Of a DNA stretch of 64,000 bases, positions 38,256-51,805 are shown in pieces (the first letter of the stretch is position 1; each line of letters starts with the position of its first letter). Origin of the DNA: Locusta migratoria. Taxonomy: Eukaryota; Arthropoda; Insecta; Orthoptera; Acrididae. The DNA is taken from positions 207,752 to 271,751 of the forward strand of contig JAOYRU010000070.1 of assembly GCA_026315105.1 (NCBI GenBank), read 5' to 3'. Under the pieces are notes generated by a model. It was given only the letters and a program-made list of their open reading frames with translations, was not told the DNA's origin and searched no databases. A program made the translations under genes and the position numbers.

Positions 38256-41200
38256 ACTAGTCGCCACTGCAGCTCCCTTATATAATAATGAGAGCGTTTG
38301 CAGGGAAACGCACAATAATGCAAATAACGAAATAAATGCAAATTTCTCTTTTAAATAGTTTTTTATTATTATGTACTACCATTTTAGAGGTCAATCACTT
38401 CGCAGACTAGTCGCCAGTGCAGCTCACTGCCCTCCAGCGTCCATTCTGTCGTCTGTATAGGCTCCCAGGGTCCTTATATAGTAATGAGAGCCTTTGCAGG
38501 GAAACGCACAATAATGCAAATAACGAAATAAATGCAAATTTCTCTTTTAAATAGTTTTTTATTAACATGTACTACCATTTTAGCGGTCAATCACATTGCT
38601 GACTAGTCGCAACTGCGGCTCACTGCCCTCCAGCGTCCATTCTGTCGTCTGTATAGGCTCCCAGGGTCCTTATATAGTAATGAGAGCGTTTGCAGGGAAA
38701 CGCACAATAATGCAAATAACGAAATAAATGCAAATTTCTCTTTTAAATAGTTTTTTATTATCATGTACTACCATTTTAGAGGTCAATCACATTGCTGACT
38801 AGTCGCCACTGCAGCTCCCTTATATAATAATGAGAGCGTTTGCAGGGAAACGCACAATAATGCAAATAACGAAATAAATTCAAATTTCTCTTTTAAATAG
38901 TTTTTTATTATCATGTACTACCATTTTAGAGGTCAATCACATTGCTGACTAGTCGCCACTGCAGCTCCCTTATATAATAATGAGAGCGTTTGCAGGGAAA
39001 CGCACAATAATGCAAATAACGAAATAAATGTAAATTTCTCTTTTAAATAGTTTTTTATTATCATGTACTACCATTTTAGAGGTCAATCACATTGCTGACT
39101 AGTCGCCACTGCAGCTCCCTTATATAATAATGAGAGCGTTTGCAGGGAAACGCACAATAATGCAAATAACGAAATAAATGCAAATTTCTCTTTTAAATAG
39201 TTTTTTATTATCATGTACTACCATTTTAGAGGTCAATCACATTGCTGACTAGTCGCCACTGCAGCTCCCTTATATAATAATGAGAGCGTTTGCAGGGAAA
39301 CGCACAATAATGCAAATAACGAAATAAATGCAAATTTCTCTTTTAAATAGTTTTTTATTATCATGTACTACCATTTTAGAGGTCAATCACTTCGCAGACT
39401 AGTCGCCAGTGCAGCTCACTGCCCTCCAGCGTCCATTCTGTCGTCTGTATAGGCTCCCAGGGTCCTTATATAGTAATGACAGCCTTTGCAGGGAAACGCA
39501 CAATAATGCAAATAACGAAATAAATGCAAATTTCTCTTTTAAATAGTTTTTTATTATCATGTACTACCATTTTAGAGGTCAATCACATTGCTGACTAGTC
39601 GCCACTGCAGCTCACTGCCTCCAGCGTCCATTCTGTCCTCTGTATAGGCTCCCAGGGTCCTTATATAGTAATGAGAGCGTTTGCAGGGAAACGCACAATA
39701 ATGAAAATAACGAAATAAATGCAAATTTCTCTTTTAAATAGTTTTTTATTATCATGTACTACCATTTTAGAGGTCAATCACTTCGCAGACTAGTCGCCAG
39801 TGCAGCTCACTGCCCTCCAGCGTCCATTCTGTCGTCTGTATAGGCTCCCAGGGTCCTTATATAGTAATGAGAGCCTTTGCAGGGAAACGCACAATAATGC
39901 AAATAACGAAATAAATGCAAATTTCTCTTTTAAATAGTTTTTTGTTAACATGTACTACCATTTTAGCGGTCAATCACATTGCTGACTAGTCGCCACTGCG
40001 GCTCACTGCCCTCCAGCGTCCATTCTGTCGTCTGTATAGGCTCCCAGGTTCCTTATATAGTAATGAGAGCGTTTGCAGGGAAACGCACAATAATGCAAAT
40101 AACGAAATAAATGCAAATTTCTCTTTTAAATAGTTTTTTATTATCATGTACTACCATTTTAGAGGTCAATCACATTGCTGACTAGTCGCCACTGCAGCTC
40201 CCTTATATAATAATGAGAGCGTTTGCAGGGAAACGCACAATAATGCAAATAACGAAATAAATGCAAATTTCTCTTTTAAATAGTTTTTTATTATCATGTA
40301 CTACCATTTTAGAGGTCAATCACATTGCTGACTAGTCGCCACTGCAGATCCCTTATATAATAATGAGAGCGTTTGCAGGGAAACGCACAATAATGCAAAT
40401 AACGAAATAAATGTAAATTTCTCTTTTAAATAGTTTTTTATTATCATGTACTACCACTTTAGAGGTCAATCACATTGCTGACTAGTCGCCACTGCAGCTC
40501 CCTTATATAATAATGAGAGCGTTTGCAGGGAAACGCACAATAATGCAAATAACGAAATAAATGCAAATTTCTCTTTTAAATAGTTTTTTATTAACATGTA
40601 CTACCATTTTAGAGGTCAATCACATTGCTGACTAGTCGCCACTGCGGCTCACTGCCCTCCAGCGTCCATTCTGTCGTCTGTATAGGCTCCCAGCGTCCTT
40701 ATATAGTAATGAGAGCGTTTGCAGGGAAACGCACAATAATGCAAATAACGAAATAAATGCAAATTTCTCTTTTAAATAGTTTTTTATTATCATGTACTAC
40801 CATTTTAGATGTCAATCACATTGCTGACTAGTCGCCACTGCAGCTCCCTTATATAATAATGAGAGCGTTTGCAGGGAAACGCACAATAATGCAAATAACG
40901 AAATAAATGCAAATTTCTCTTTTAAATAGTTTTTTATTATCATGTACTACCATTTTAGAGGTCAATCACATTGCTGACTAGTCGCCACTGCAGATCCCTT
41001 ATATAATAATGAGAGCGTTTGCAGGGAAACGCACAATAATGCAAATAACGAAATAAATGTAAATTTCTCTTTTAAATAGTTTTTTATTATCATGTACTAC
41101 CATTTTAGAGGTCAATCACATTGCTGACTAGTCGCCACTGCAGCTCCCTTATATAATAATGAGAGCGTTTGCAGGGAAACGCACAATAATGCAAATAACG

Positions 41201-44200
41201 AAATAAATGCATATTTCTCTTTTAAATAGTTTTTTATTATCATGTACTACCATTTTAGAGGTCAATCACATTGCTGACTAGTCGCCACTGCAGCTCCCTT
41301 ATATAATAATGAGAGCGTTTGCAGGGAAACGCACAATAATGCAAATAACGAAATAAATGCAAATTTCTCTTTTAAATAGTTTTTTATTATCATTTACTAC
41401 CACTTTAGAGGTCAATCACATTGCTGACTAGTCGCCACTGCAGCTCCCTTATATAATAATGAGAGCGTTTGCAGGGAAACGCACAATAATGCAAATAACG
41501 AAATAAATGCAAATTTCTCTTTTAAATAGTTTTTTATTATCATGTACTACCATTTTAGAGGTCAATCACTTCGCAGACTAGTCGCCAGTGCAGCTCACTG
41601 CCCTCCAGCGTCCATTCTGTCGTCTGTATAGGCTCCCAGGTTCCTTATATAGTAATGAGAGCGTTTGCAGGGAAACGTATAATAATGCAAATAACGAAAT
41701 AAATGCAAATTTCTCTTTTAAATAGTTTTTTATTATCATGTACTACCATTTTAGAGGTCAATCACATTGCAGACTAGTCGCCAGTGCAGCTCACTGCCCT
41801 CCAGCGTCCATTCTGTCGTCTGTATAGGCTCCCAGGATCCTTATATAGTAATGAGAGCGTTTGCAGGGAAACGCACAATAATGCAAATAACGAAATAAAT
41901 GAAAATTTCGCTTTTAAATAGTTTTTTATTATCATGTACTACCATTTTAGAGGTCAATCACTTCGCAGACTAGTCGCCAGTGCAGCTCACTGCCCTCCAG
42001 CGTCCATTCTGTCGTCTGTATAGGCTCCCAGGGTCCTTATATAGTAATGAGAGCCTTTGCAGGGAATCGCACAATAATGCAAATAACGAAATAAATGCAA
42101 ATTTCTCTTTTAAATAGTTTTTTATTATCATGTACTACCATTTAAGAGGTCAATCACTTCGCAGACTAGTCGCCAGTGCAGTTCACTGCCCTCCAGCGTC
42201 CATTCTGTCGTCTGTATAGGCTCCCAGGGTCCTTATATAGTAATGAGAGCCTTTGCAGGGAGACGCACAATAATGCAAATAACGAAATAAATGCAAATTT
42301 CTCTTTTAAATAGTTTTTTATTATCATGTACTACCATTTTAGAGGTCAATCACATTGCTGACTAGTCGCCACTGCAGCTCCCTTATATAATAATGAGAGC
42401 GTTTGCAGGGAAACGCACAATAATGCAAATAACGAAATAAATGCAAATTTCTCTTTTAAATAGTTTTTTATTAAAATGTACTACCATTTTAGCGGTCAAT
42501 CACATTGCTGACTAGTCGCCACTGCAGCTCACTGCCCTCCAGCGTCCATTCTGTCGTCTGTATAGGCTCCCAGGGTCCTTATATAGTAATGAGAGCGTTT
42601 GCAGGGAAACGCACAATAATGCAAATAACGAAATAAATGAAAATTTCTCTTTTAAATAGTTTTTTATTATCATGTACTACCATTTTAGAGGTCAATCACT
42701 TCGCAGACTAGTCGCCAGTGCAGCTCACTGCCCTCCAGCGTCCATTCTGTCGTCTGTATAGGCTCCCAGGGTCCTTATATAGTACTGAAAGCGTTTGCAG
42801 GGAAACGCACAATAATGCAAATAACGAAATAAATGCAAATTTCTCTTTTAAATAGTTTTTTATTAACATGTACTACCATTTTAGCGGTCAATCACATTGC
42901 TGACTAGTCGCCACTGTAGCTCACTGCCCTCCAGCGTCCATTCTGTCGTCTGTATAGGCTCCCAGGGTCCTTATATAGTAATGAGAGCGTTTGCAGGGAA
43001 ACGCACAATAATGCAAATAACGAAATAAATGCAAATTTCTCTTTTAAATAGTTTTTTATTATCATGTACTACAATTTTAGAGGTCAATCACTTCGCAGAC
43101 TAGTCGCCAGTGCAGCTCACTGCCCTCCAGCGTCCATTCTGTCGTCTGTATAGGCTCCCAGGGTCCTTATATAGTAATGAGAGCGTTTGCAGGGAAACGC
43201 ACAATAATGCAAATAACGAAATAAATGCAAATTTCTCTTTTAAATAGTTTTTTATTATCATGTACTACCATTTTAGAGGTCAATCACTTCGCAGACTAGT
43301 CGCCAGTGCAGCTCACTGCCCTCCAGCGTCCATTCTGTCGTCTGTATAGGCTCCCAGGGTCCTTATATAGTAATGAGAGCGTTTGCAGGGAAACGCACAA
43401 TAATGCAAATAACGAAATAAATGCAAATTTCTCTTTTAAATAGTTTTTTATTAACATGTACTACCATTTTAGCGGTCAATCACATTGTTGACTAGTCGCC
43501 ACTGCAGCTCACTGCCCTCCAGCGTCAATTCTGTCGTCTGTATAGGCTCCCAGGGTCCTTATATAGTAATGAGAGCCTTTGCAGAGAAACGCACAAAAAT
43601 GCAAATAACGAAATAAATGCAAATTTCTCTTTTAAATAGTTTTTTATTATCATGTACTACCATTTTAGAGGTCAATCACTTCGCAGACTAGTCGCCAGTG
43701 CAGCTCACTGCCCTCCAGCGTCCATTCTGTCGTCTGTATAGGCTCCCAGGGTCCTTATATAGTAATGAGAGCGTTTGCAGGGAAACGCACAATAATGCAA
43801 ATAACGAAATAAATGCAAATTTCTCTTTTAAATAGTTTTATATTATCATGTACTACCATTTTAGAGGTCAATCACATTGCTGACTAGTCGCCACTGCAGC
43901 TCACTGCCCTCCAGCGTCCATTCTGTCCTCTGTATAGGCTCCCAGGGTCCTTATATAGTAATGAGAGCGTTTGCAGGGAAACGCACAATATTGAAAATAA
44001 CGAAATAAATGCAAATTTCTCTTTTAAATAGTTTTATATTATCATGTACTACCATTTTAGAGGTCAATCACATTGCTGACTAGTCGCCACTTCAGCTCCC
44101 TTATATAATAATGAGAGCGTTTGCAGGGAAACGCACAATAATGCAAATAACGAAAAAAATGCAAATTTCTCTTTTAAATAGTTTTTTATTATCATGTACT

Positions 44201-47200
44201 ACCATTTTAGAGGTCAATCACATTGCTGACTAGTCGCCACTGCAGCTCCCTTATATAATAATGAGAGCGTTTGCAGGGAAACGCACAATAATGCAAATAA
44301 CGAAATAAATGCAAATTTCTCTTTTAAATAGTTTTTTATTATCATGTACTACCATTTTAGAGGTCAATCACTTCGCAGACTAGTCGCCAGTGCAGCTCAC
44401 TGCCCTCCAGCGTCCATTCTGTCGTCTGTATAGGCTCCCAGGGTCCTTATATAGTAATGAGAGCTTTTGCAGGGAAACGCACAATAATGCAAATAACGAA
44501 ATAAATGCAAATTTCTCTTTTAAATAGTTTTTTATTAACATGTACTACCATTTTAGCGGTCAATCACATTGCTGACTAGTCGCCACTGCGGCTCACTGCC
44601 CTCCAGCGTCCATTCTGTCGTCTGTATAGGCTCCCAGGGTCCTTATATAGTAATGAGAGCGTTTGCAGGGAAACGCACAATAATGCAAATAACGAAATAA
44701 ATGCAAATTTCTCTTTTAAATAGTTTTTTATTATCATGTACTACCATTTTAGAGGTCAATCACATTGCTGACTAGTCGCCACTGCAGCTCCCTTATATAA
44801 TAATGAGAGCCTTTGCAGGGAAACGCACAATAATGCAAATAACGAAAAATATGCAAATTTCTTTATTAAATAGTTTTTTATTATCATGTACTACCATTTT
44901 AGAGGTCAATCACATTGCTGACTAGTCGCCACTGCAGCACCCTTATATAATAATGAGGGCGTTTGCAGGGGAAACGCACAATAATGCAAATAACGAAATA
45001 AATGCAAATTTCTCTTTTAAATAGTTTTTTATTATCATGTACTACCATTTTAGAGGTCAATCACATTGCTGACTAGTCGCCACTGCAGCTCCCTTATATA
45101 ATAATGAGAGCGTTTGCAGGGAAACGCACAATAATGCAAATAACGAAATAAATGCAAATTTCTCTTTTAAATAGTTTTTTATTATCATGTACTACCATTT
45201 TAGAGGTCAATCACTTCGCAGACTAGTCGCCAGTGAAGCTCACTGCCCTCCAGCGTCCATTCTGTCGTCTGTATAGGCTCCCAGGTTCCTTATATAGTAA
45301 TGAGAGCGTTTGCAGGGAAACGCACAATAATGCAAATAACGAAATAAATGCAAATTTCTCTTTTAAATAGTTTTTTATTATCATGTACTACCATTTTAGG
45401 GGTCAATCACATTGCAGAGTAGTCGCCAGTGCAGCTCACTGCCCTCCAGCGTCCATTCTGTGGTCTGTATAGGCTCCCAGGGTCCTTATACAGTAATGAG
45501 AGCGTTTGCAGGGAAACGCACAATTATGCAAATAACGAAATAAATGCAAATTTTGCTTTTAAATAGTTTTTTATTATTATGTACTACCATTTTAGAGGTC
45601 AATCACTTCGCAGACTAGTCGCCAGTGCAGCTCACTGCCCTCCAGCGTATATTCTGTCGTCTGTATAGGCTCCCAGGGTCCTTATATAGTAATGAGAGCC
45701 TTTGCAGGGAAACGCACAATAATGCAAATAACGAAATAAATGCAAATTTCTCTTTTAAATAGTGTTTTATTATCATGTACTACCATTTTAGAGGTCAATC
45801 ACATTGCTGACTAGTCGCCACTGCAGCTCACTGCCCTCCAGCGTCCATTCTGTCCTCTGTATAGGCTCCCAGGGTCCTTATATAGTAATGAGAGCGTTTG
45901 CAGGGAAACGCACAATAATGAAAATAACGAAATAAATGCAAATTTCTCTTTTAAATAGTTTTTTTATTATCATGTACTACCATTTTAGAGGTCAATCACT
46001 TCGCAGACTAGTCGCCAGTGCAGCTCACTGCCCTCCAGCGTCCATTCTGTCGTCTGTATAGGCTCCCAGGGTCCTTATATAGTAATGAGAGCGTTTGCAG
46101 GGAAACGCACAATAATGCAAATAACGAAATAAATGCAAATTTCTCTTTTAAATAGTTTTTTATTAACATGTACTACCATTTTAGAGGTCAATCACTTCGC
46201 AGACTAGTCGCCAGTGAAGCTCACTGCCCTCCAGCGTCCATTCTGTCGTCTGTATAGGCTCCCAGGGTCCTTATATATTAATGAGAGCGTTTGCAGGGAA
46301 ACGCACAATAATGCAAATAACGAAATAAATGCAAATTTCTCTTTTATATAGTTTTTTTATTATCATGTACTACCATTTTAGAGGTCAATCACATTGCTGA
46401 CTAGTCGCCACTGCAGCTCCCTTATATAATAATGAGAGCCTTTGCAGGGGAAACGCACAATAATGCAAATAACGAAAAAAATGCAAATTTCTTTTTTAAA
46501 TAGTTTTTTATTATCATGTACTACCATTTTAGAGGTCAATCACATTGCTGACTAGTCGCCACTGCAGCACCCTTATATAATAATGAGAGCGTTTGCAGGG
46601 AAACGCACAATAATGCAAATAACGAAATAAATGCAAATTTCTCTTTTAAATAGTTTTTTATTATCATGTACTACCATTTTAGAGGTCAATCACATTGCTG
46701 ACTAGTCGCCACTGCAGCTCCCTTATATAATAATGAGAGCGTTTGTAGGGAAACGCACAATAATGCAAATAACGAAATAAATGCAAATTTCTCTTTTAAA
46801 TAGTTTTTTATTATCATGTACTACCATTTTAGAGGTCAATCACATTGCTGACTAGTCGCCACTGCAGCTCCCTTATATAATAATGAGAGCGTTTGCAGGG
46901 AAACGCACAATAATGCAAATAACGAAATAAATGCAAATTTCTCTTTTAAATAGTTTTTTATTATCATGTACTACCATTTTAGAGGTCACTAACATTGCTG
47001 ACTAGTCGCCACTGAAGCTCCCTTATATAATAATGAGAGCGTTTGCAGGGAAACGCAAAATAATGCAAATAACGAAATAAATGCAAATTTCTCTTTTAAA
47101 TAGTTTATTATTATCATGTACTACCATTTTAGAGGTCAATCACATTGCTGACTAGTCGCCACTGCAGCTCCCTTATATAATAATGAGAGCGTTTGCAGGG

Positions 47201-47259
47201 AAACGCACAATAATGCAAATAACGAAATAAATGCAAATTTCTCTTTTAAATAGTTTTTT

Positions 47260-47281
47260 ATTATCATGTAATTATCATGTA
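47260..47281 (+). repeat. 11-bp tandem duplication within a short unit
   Basis: ATTATCATGTA at 47260-47270 is repeated at 47271-47281, which makes this unit 161 bp. It lies just after the T-run, at the border between a short block and three long units, and looks like replication slippage. Confidence 0.85.
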
Positions 47282-47897
47282 CTACCATTTTAGAGGTCAA
47301 TCACATTGCAGACTAGTCGCCAGTGCAGCTCACTGCCCTCCAGCGTCCATTCTGTCGTCTGTATAGGCTCCCAGGGTCCTTATATAGTAATGAGAGCGTT
47401 TGCAGGGAAACGCACAATAATGCAAATAACGAAATTAATGCAAATTTCGCTTTTAAATAGTTTTTTATTATTATGTACTACCATTTTAGAGGTCAATCAC
47501 TTCGCAGACTAGTCGCCAGTGCAGCTCACTGCCCTCCAGCGTATATTCTGTCGTCTGTATAGGCTCCCAGGGTCCTTATATAGTAATGAGAGCCTTTGCA
47601 GGGAAACGCACAATAATGCAAATAACGAAATAAATGCAAATTTCTATTTTAAATAGTTTTTTATTATCATGTACTACCATTTAGAGGTCAATCACTTCGC
47701 AGACTAGTCGCCAGTGCAGCTCACTGCCCTCCAGCGTCCATTCTGTCGTCTGTATAGGCTCCCAGGGTCCTTATATAGTAATGAGAGCGTTTGCAGGGAA
47801 ACGCACAATAATGCAAATAACGAAATAAATGCAAATTTCTCTTTTATATAGTTTTTATTATCATGTACTACCATTTTAGAGGTCAATCACATTGCTG

Positions 47898-50735
47898 ACT
47901 AGTCGCCACTGCAGCTCCCTTATATAATAATGAGAGCGTTTGCAGGGAAACGCACAATAATGCAAATAACGAAATAAATGCAAATATCTCTTTTAAATAG
48001 TTTTTTATTATCATGTACTACCATTTTAGAGGTCAATCACATTGCTGACTAGTCGCCACTGCAGCTCACTTATATAATAATGAGAGCCTTTGCAGGGAAA
48101 CGCACAATAATGCAAATAACGAAATAAATGCAAATTTCTCTTTTAAATAGTTTTTTATTATCATGTACTACCATTTTAGAGGTCAATCACATTGCTGACT
48201 AGTCGCCACTGCAGCTCCCTTATATAATAATGAGAGCGTTTGCAGGGAAACGCACGATAATGCAAATAACGAAATAAATGCAAATTTCTCTTTTAAATAG
48301 TTTTTTATTATCATGTACTACCATTTTAGAGGTCAATCACATTGCTGACTAGTCGCCACTGCAGCTCCCTTATATAATAATGAGAGCGTTTGCAGGGAAA
48401 CGCACAATAATGCAAATAACGAAATAAATGCAAATTTCTCTTTTAAATAGTTTTTTATTATCATGTACTACCATTTTAGAGGTCAATCACATTGCTGACT
48501 AGTCGCCACTGCAGCTCCCTTATATAATAATGAGAGGCTTTGCTGGGAAACGCACAATAATGCAAATAACGAAATAAATGCAAATATCTATTTTAAATAG
48601 TATTTTATTATCATGTACTACCATTTTAGAAGTCAATCACATTGCTGACTAGTCGCCACTGCAGCTCCTTATATAATAATGAGAGCGTTTGCAGGGAACG
48701 CACAATAATGCAAATAACGAAATAAATGCAAATTTCTCTTTAAATAGTTTTTATTATCATGTACTACCATTTTAGAGGTCAATCACATTGCTGACTAGTC
48801 GCCACTACAGCTCCCTTATATAATAATGAGAGCGTTTGCAGGGAAACGCACAATAATGCAAATAACGAAATAAATGCAAATTTCTCTCTTAAATAGTTTT
48901 TATTATCATGTACTACCATTTTAGAGGTCAATCACATAGCTGACTAGTCGCCACTGCAGCTCCCTTATATAATAATGAGAGCGTTTGCAGGGAAACGCAC
49001 AATAATGCAAATAACGAAATAAATGCAAATTTACCTTTTAAATAGTTTTTTATTATCATGTACTACCATTTTAGAGGTCAATCACATTGCTGACTAGTCG
49101 CCACTGCAGCTCCCTTATATAATAATGAGAGCGTTTGCAGGGAAACGCACAATAATGCAAATAAAGAAATAAATGCAAATTTCTCTTTTAAATAGTTTTT
49201 ATTATCATGTACTACCATTTTAGAGGTCAATCACATTGCTGACTAGTCGCCACTGCAGCTCCCTTATATAATAATGAGAGCGTTTGCAGGAAACGCACAA
49301 TAATGCAAATAACGAAATAAATGCAAATTTCTCTTTAAATAGTTTTTTATTATCATGTACTACCATTTTAGAGGTCAATCACATTGCTGACTAGTCGCCA
49401 CTGCAGCTCCCTTATATAATAATGAGAGCGTTTGCAGGGAAACGCACAATAATGCAAATAACGAAATAAATGCAAATTTCTCTTTTAAATAGTTTTTATT
49501 ATCATGTACTACCATTTTAGAGGTCAATCACATTGCTGACTAGTCGCCACTGCAGCTCCCTTATAAAATAATGAGAGCGTTTGCAGGGAAACGCACAATA
49601 ATGCAAATAACGAAATAAATGCAAATTTATCTTTTAAATAGTTTTTATTATCATGTACTACCATTTTAGAGGTCAATCACATTGCTGACTAGTCGCCACT
49701 GCAGCTCCCTTATATAATAATGAGAGCGTTTGCAGGGAAACGCACAATAATGCAAATAACGAAATAAATGCAAATTTCTCTTTTAAATAGTTTTTTATTA
49801 TCATGTACTACCATTTTAGAGGTCAATCACATTGCTGACTAGTCGCCACTGCAGCTCCCTTATATAATAATGAGAGCGTTTGCAGGGAAACGCACAATAA
49901 TGCAAATAACGAAATAAATGCAAATTTCTCTTTTAAATAGTTTTTATTATCATGTACTACCATTTTAGATGTCAATCACATTGCTGACTAGTCGCCACTG
50001 CAGCTCCCTTATATAATAATGAGAGCGTTTGCAGGGAAACGCACAATAATGCAAATAACGAAATAAATGCAAATTTCTCTTTTAAATAGTTTTTATTATC
50101 ATGTACTACCATTTTAGAGGTCAATCACATTGCTGACTAGTCGCCACTGCAGCTCCCTTATATAATAATGAGAGCGTTTGCAGGGAAACGCACAATAATG
50201 CAAATAACGAAATAAATGCAAATTTATTTTTTAAATAGTTTTTTATTATCATGTACTACCATTTTAGAGGTCAATCACATTGCTGACTAGTCGCCACTGC
50301 AGCTCCCTTATATAATAATGAGAGCGTTTGCAGGGAAACGCACAATAATGCAAATAACGAAATAAATGCAAATTTCTCTTTTAAGTAGTTTTTTATTATC
50401 ATGTACTACCATTTTAGAGGTCAATCGCATTGCTGACTAGTCGCCACTGCAGCTCCTTTATATAATAATGAGAGCGTTTGCAGGGAAACGCACAATAATG
50501 CAAATAACGAAATAATTGCAAATTTCTCTTTTAATAGTTTTTTTATTATCATGTACTACCATTTTAGAGGTCAATCACATTGCTGACTAGTCGCCACTGC
50601 AGCTCCCTTATATAATAATGAGAGCGTTTGCAGGGAAACGCACAATAATGCAAATAACGAAATAAATGCAAATTTCTCTTTTAAATAGTTTTTTATTATC
50701 ATGTACTACCATTTTAGAGGTCAATCACATTGCTG
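47898..50735 (+). repeat. Last short satellite block: 19 units of about 150 bp
   Basis: The units match the other short blocks but several lose single bases, mostly in the T-run (AGTTTTTATT for AGTTTTTTATT) and in homopolymers. The block is therefore 12 bp shorter than 19 x 150. No short unit occurs to its right in the window. Confidence 0.9.
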
Positions 50736-50930
50736 ACTAGTCGCCACTGCAGCTCACTGCCCTCCAGCTTCCATTCTGTCGTCTGTATAGGCTCCCAGGT
50801 TCCTTATATAGTAATGAGAGCGTTGTAGGGAAACGCAGAATAATGCAAATAACGAAATAAATGCAAATTTCTCTTTTAAATAGTTTTTTATTATCATGTA
50901 CTACCATTTTGGGGGTCAATCACATTGCTG

Positions 50931-51074
50931 ACTGGTCGCCACTGCAGCTCACTGCCCTCCAGCGTCCATTCTGTTGTCTGTATAGGCTCCCAGGGTCCTT
51001 ATATAGTAATGAGAGCGTTTTAAATAGTTTTTTACTATCATGTACTACCAGTTTAGAGGTCAATCACTTCGCAG
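50931..51074 (+). repeat. Differently truncated unit lacking both octamers (copy 1)
   Basis: The unit is 144 bp. GAGAGCGTTT at about 51011-51020 is joined directly to TAAATAGTTTTTTACTATC, so the GCAGGG, octamer and AATAAA parts are lost while the TATA-like part stays. It also carries GACTGGTCGCC instead of GACTAGTCGCC. Confidence 0.85.
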
Positions 51075-51662
51075 ACTAGTCGCCAGTGCAGCTCACTGCC
51101 CTCCAGCGTCCATTCTGTCGTCTGTATAGGCTCCCAGGGTCCGTATATAGTAATGAGAGCGTTTGCAGGGAAACGCACAATAATGCAAATAACGAAATAA
51201 ATGCAAATTTCTCTTTTAAATAGTTTTTTATTATCATGTACTACCATTTTAGAGGTCAATCACTTCGCAGACTAGTCGCCAGTGCAGCTCACAGCCCTCC
51301 AGCGTCCATTTGTCGTCTGTATAGGCTCCCAGGGTCCTTATATAGTAATGAGAGCGTTTGCAGGGAAACGCACAATAATGCAAATAACGAAATAAATGCA
51401 AATTTCTCTTTTAAATAGTTTTTTTATTATCATGTACTACCATTTTAGCGGTCAGTCACATTGCTGACTAGTCGCCACTGCAGCTCACTGCCCTCCAGCG
51501 TCCATTCTGTCGTCTGTATAGGCTCCCAGGGTCCTTATATAGTAATGAGAGCGTTTGCAGGGAAACGCACAATAATGCAAATAACGATATAAATGCAAAT
51601 TTCTCTTTTAAATAGTTTTTTATTATCATGTACTACCATTTTAGAGGTCAATCACATTGCTG

Positions 51663-51805
51663 ACTGGTCGCCACTGCAGCTCACTGCCCTCCAGCGTCCA
51701 TTCTGTTGTCTGTATAGGCTCCCAGGGTCCTTATATAGTAATGAAAGCGTTTAAATAGTTTTTGATTATCATGTACTACCAGTTTAGAGGTCAATCACTT
51801 CGCAG
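51663..51805 (+). repeat. Differently truncated unit lacking both octamers (copy 2)
   Basis: The unit is 143 bp with the same GACTGGTCGCC start and the same type of junction (AAAGCGTTTAAATAGTTTTTGATTATC). It lies about 732 bp after copy 1. The neighbouring unit with GGGTCCGTATATAG also recurs (51075 and 51997), so the truncated unit was copied as part of a larger segment. Confidence 0.85.

Larger units (their letters stand above)
34435..47897 (+). repeat. Mixed satellite zone: about 48 long and 27 short units interleaved
   Basis: Short units are at 35023, 36740, 38256, 38798-39397 (4), 40181-40630 (3), 40827-41576 (5), 42361, 44079-44378 (2), 44771-45221 (3) and 46400-47311 (6); the rest are long. 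Many long units are hybrids with the short-type left side (CATTG[C/T]TGACTAGTCGCCACTGC) joined to the long-type CTCACTGCCCTCC. Many of these follow ATTAACATGTACTACC and TTTTAGCGGTC. A block marked by TGTCCTCTGTATAGG plus GAAAATAACG recurs near 35810, 37517, 39645, 43927 and 45855. Three-unit series with ACGTATAATAAT then CCCAGGATCC occur at 34435 and 41577. No gene is seen. Confidence 0.9.
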
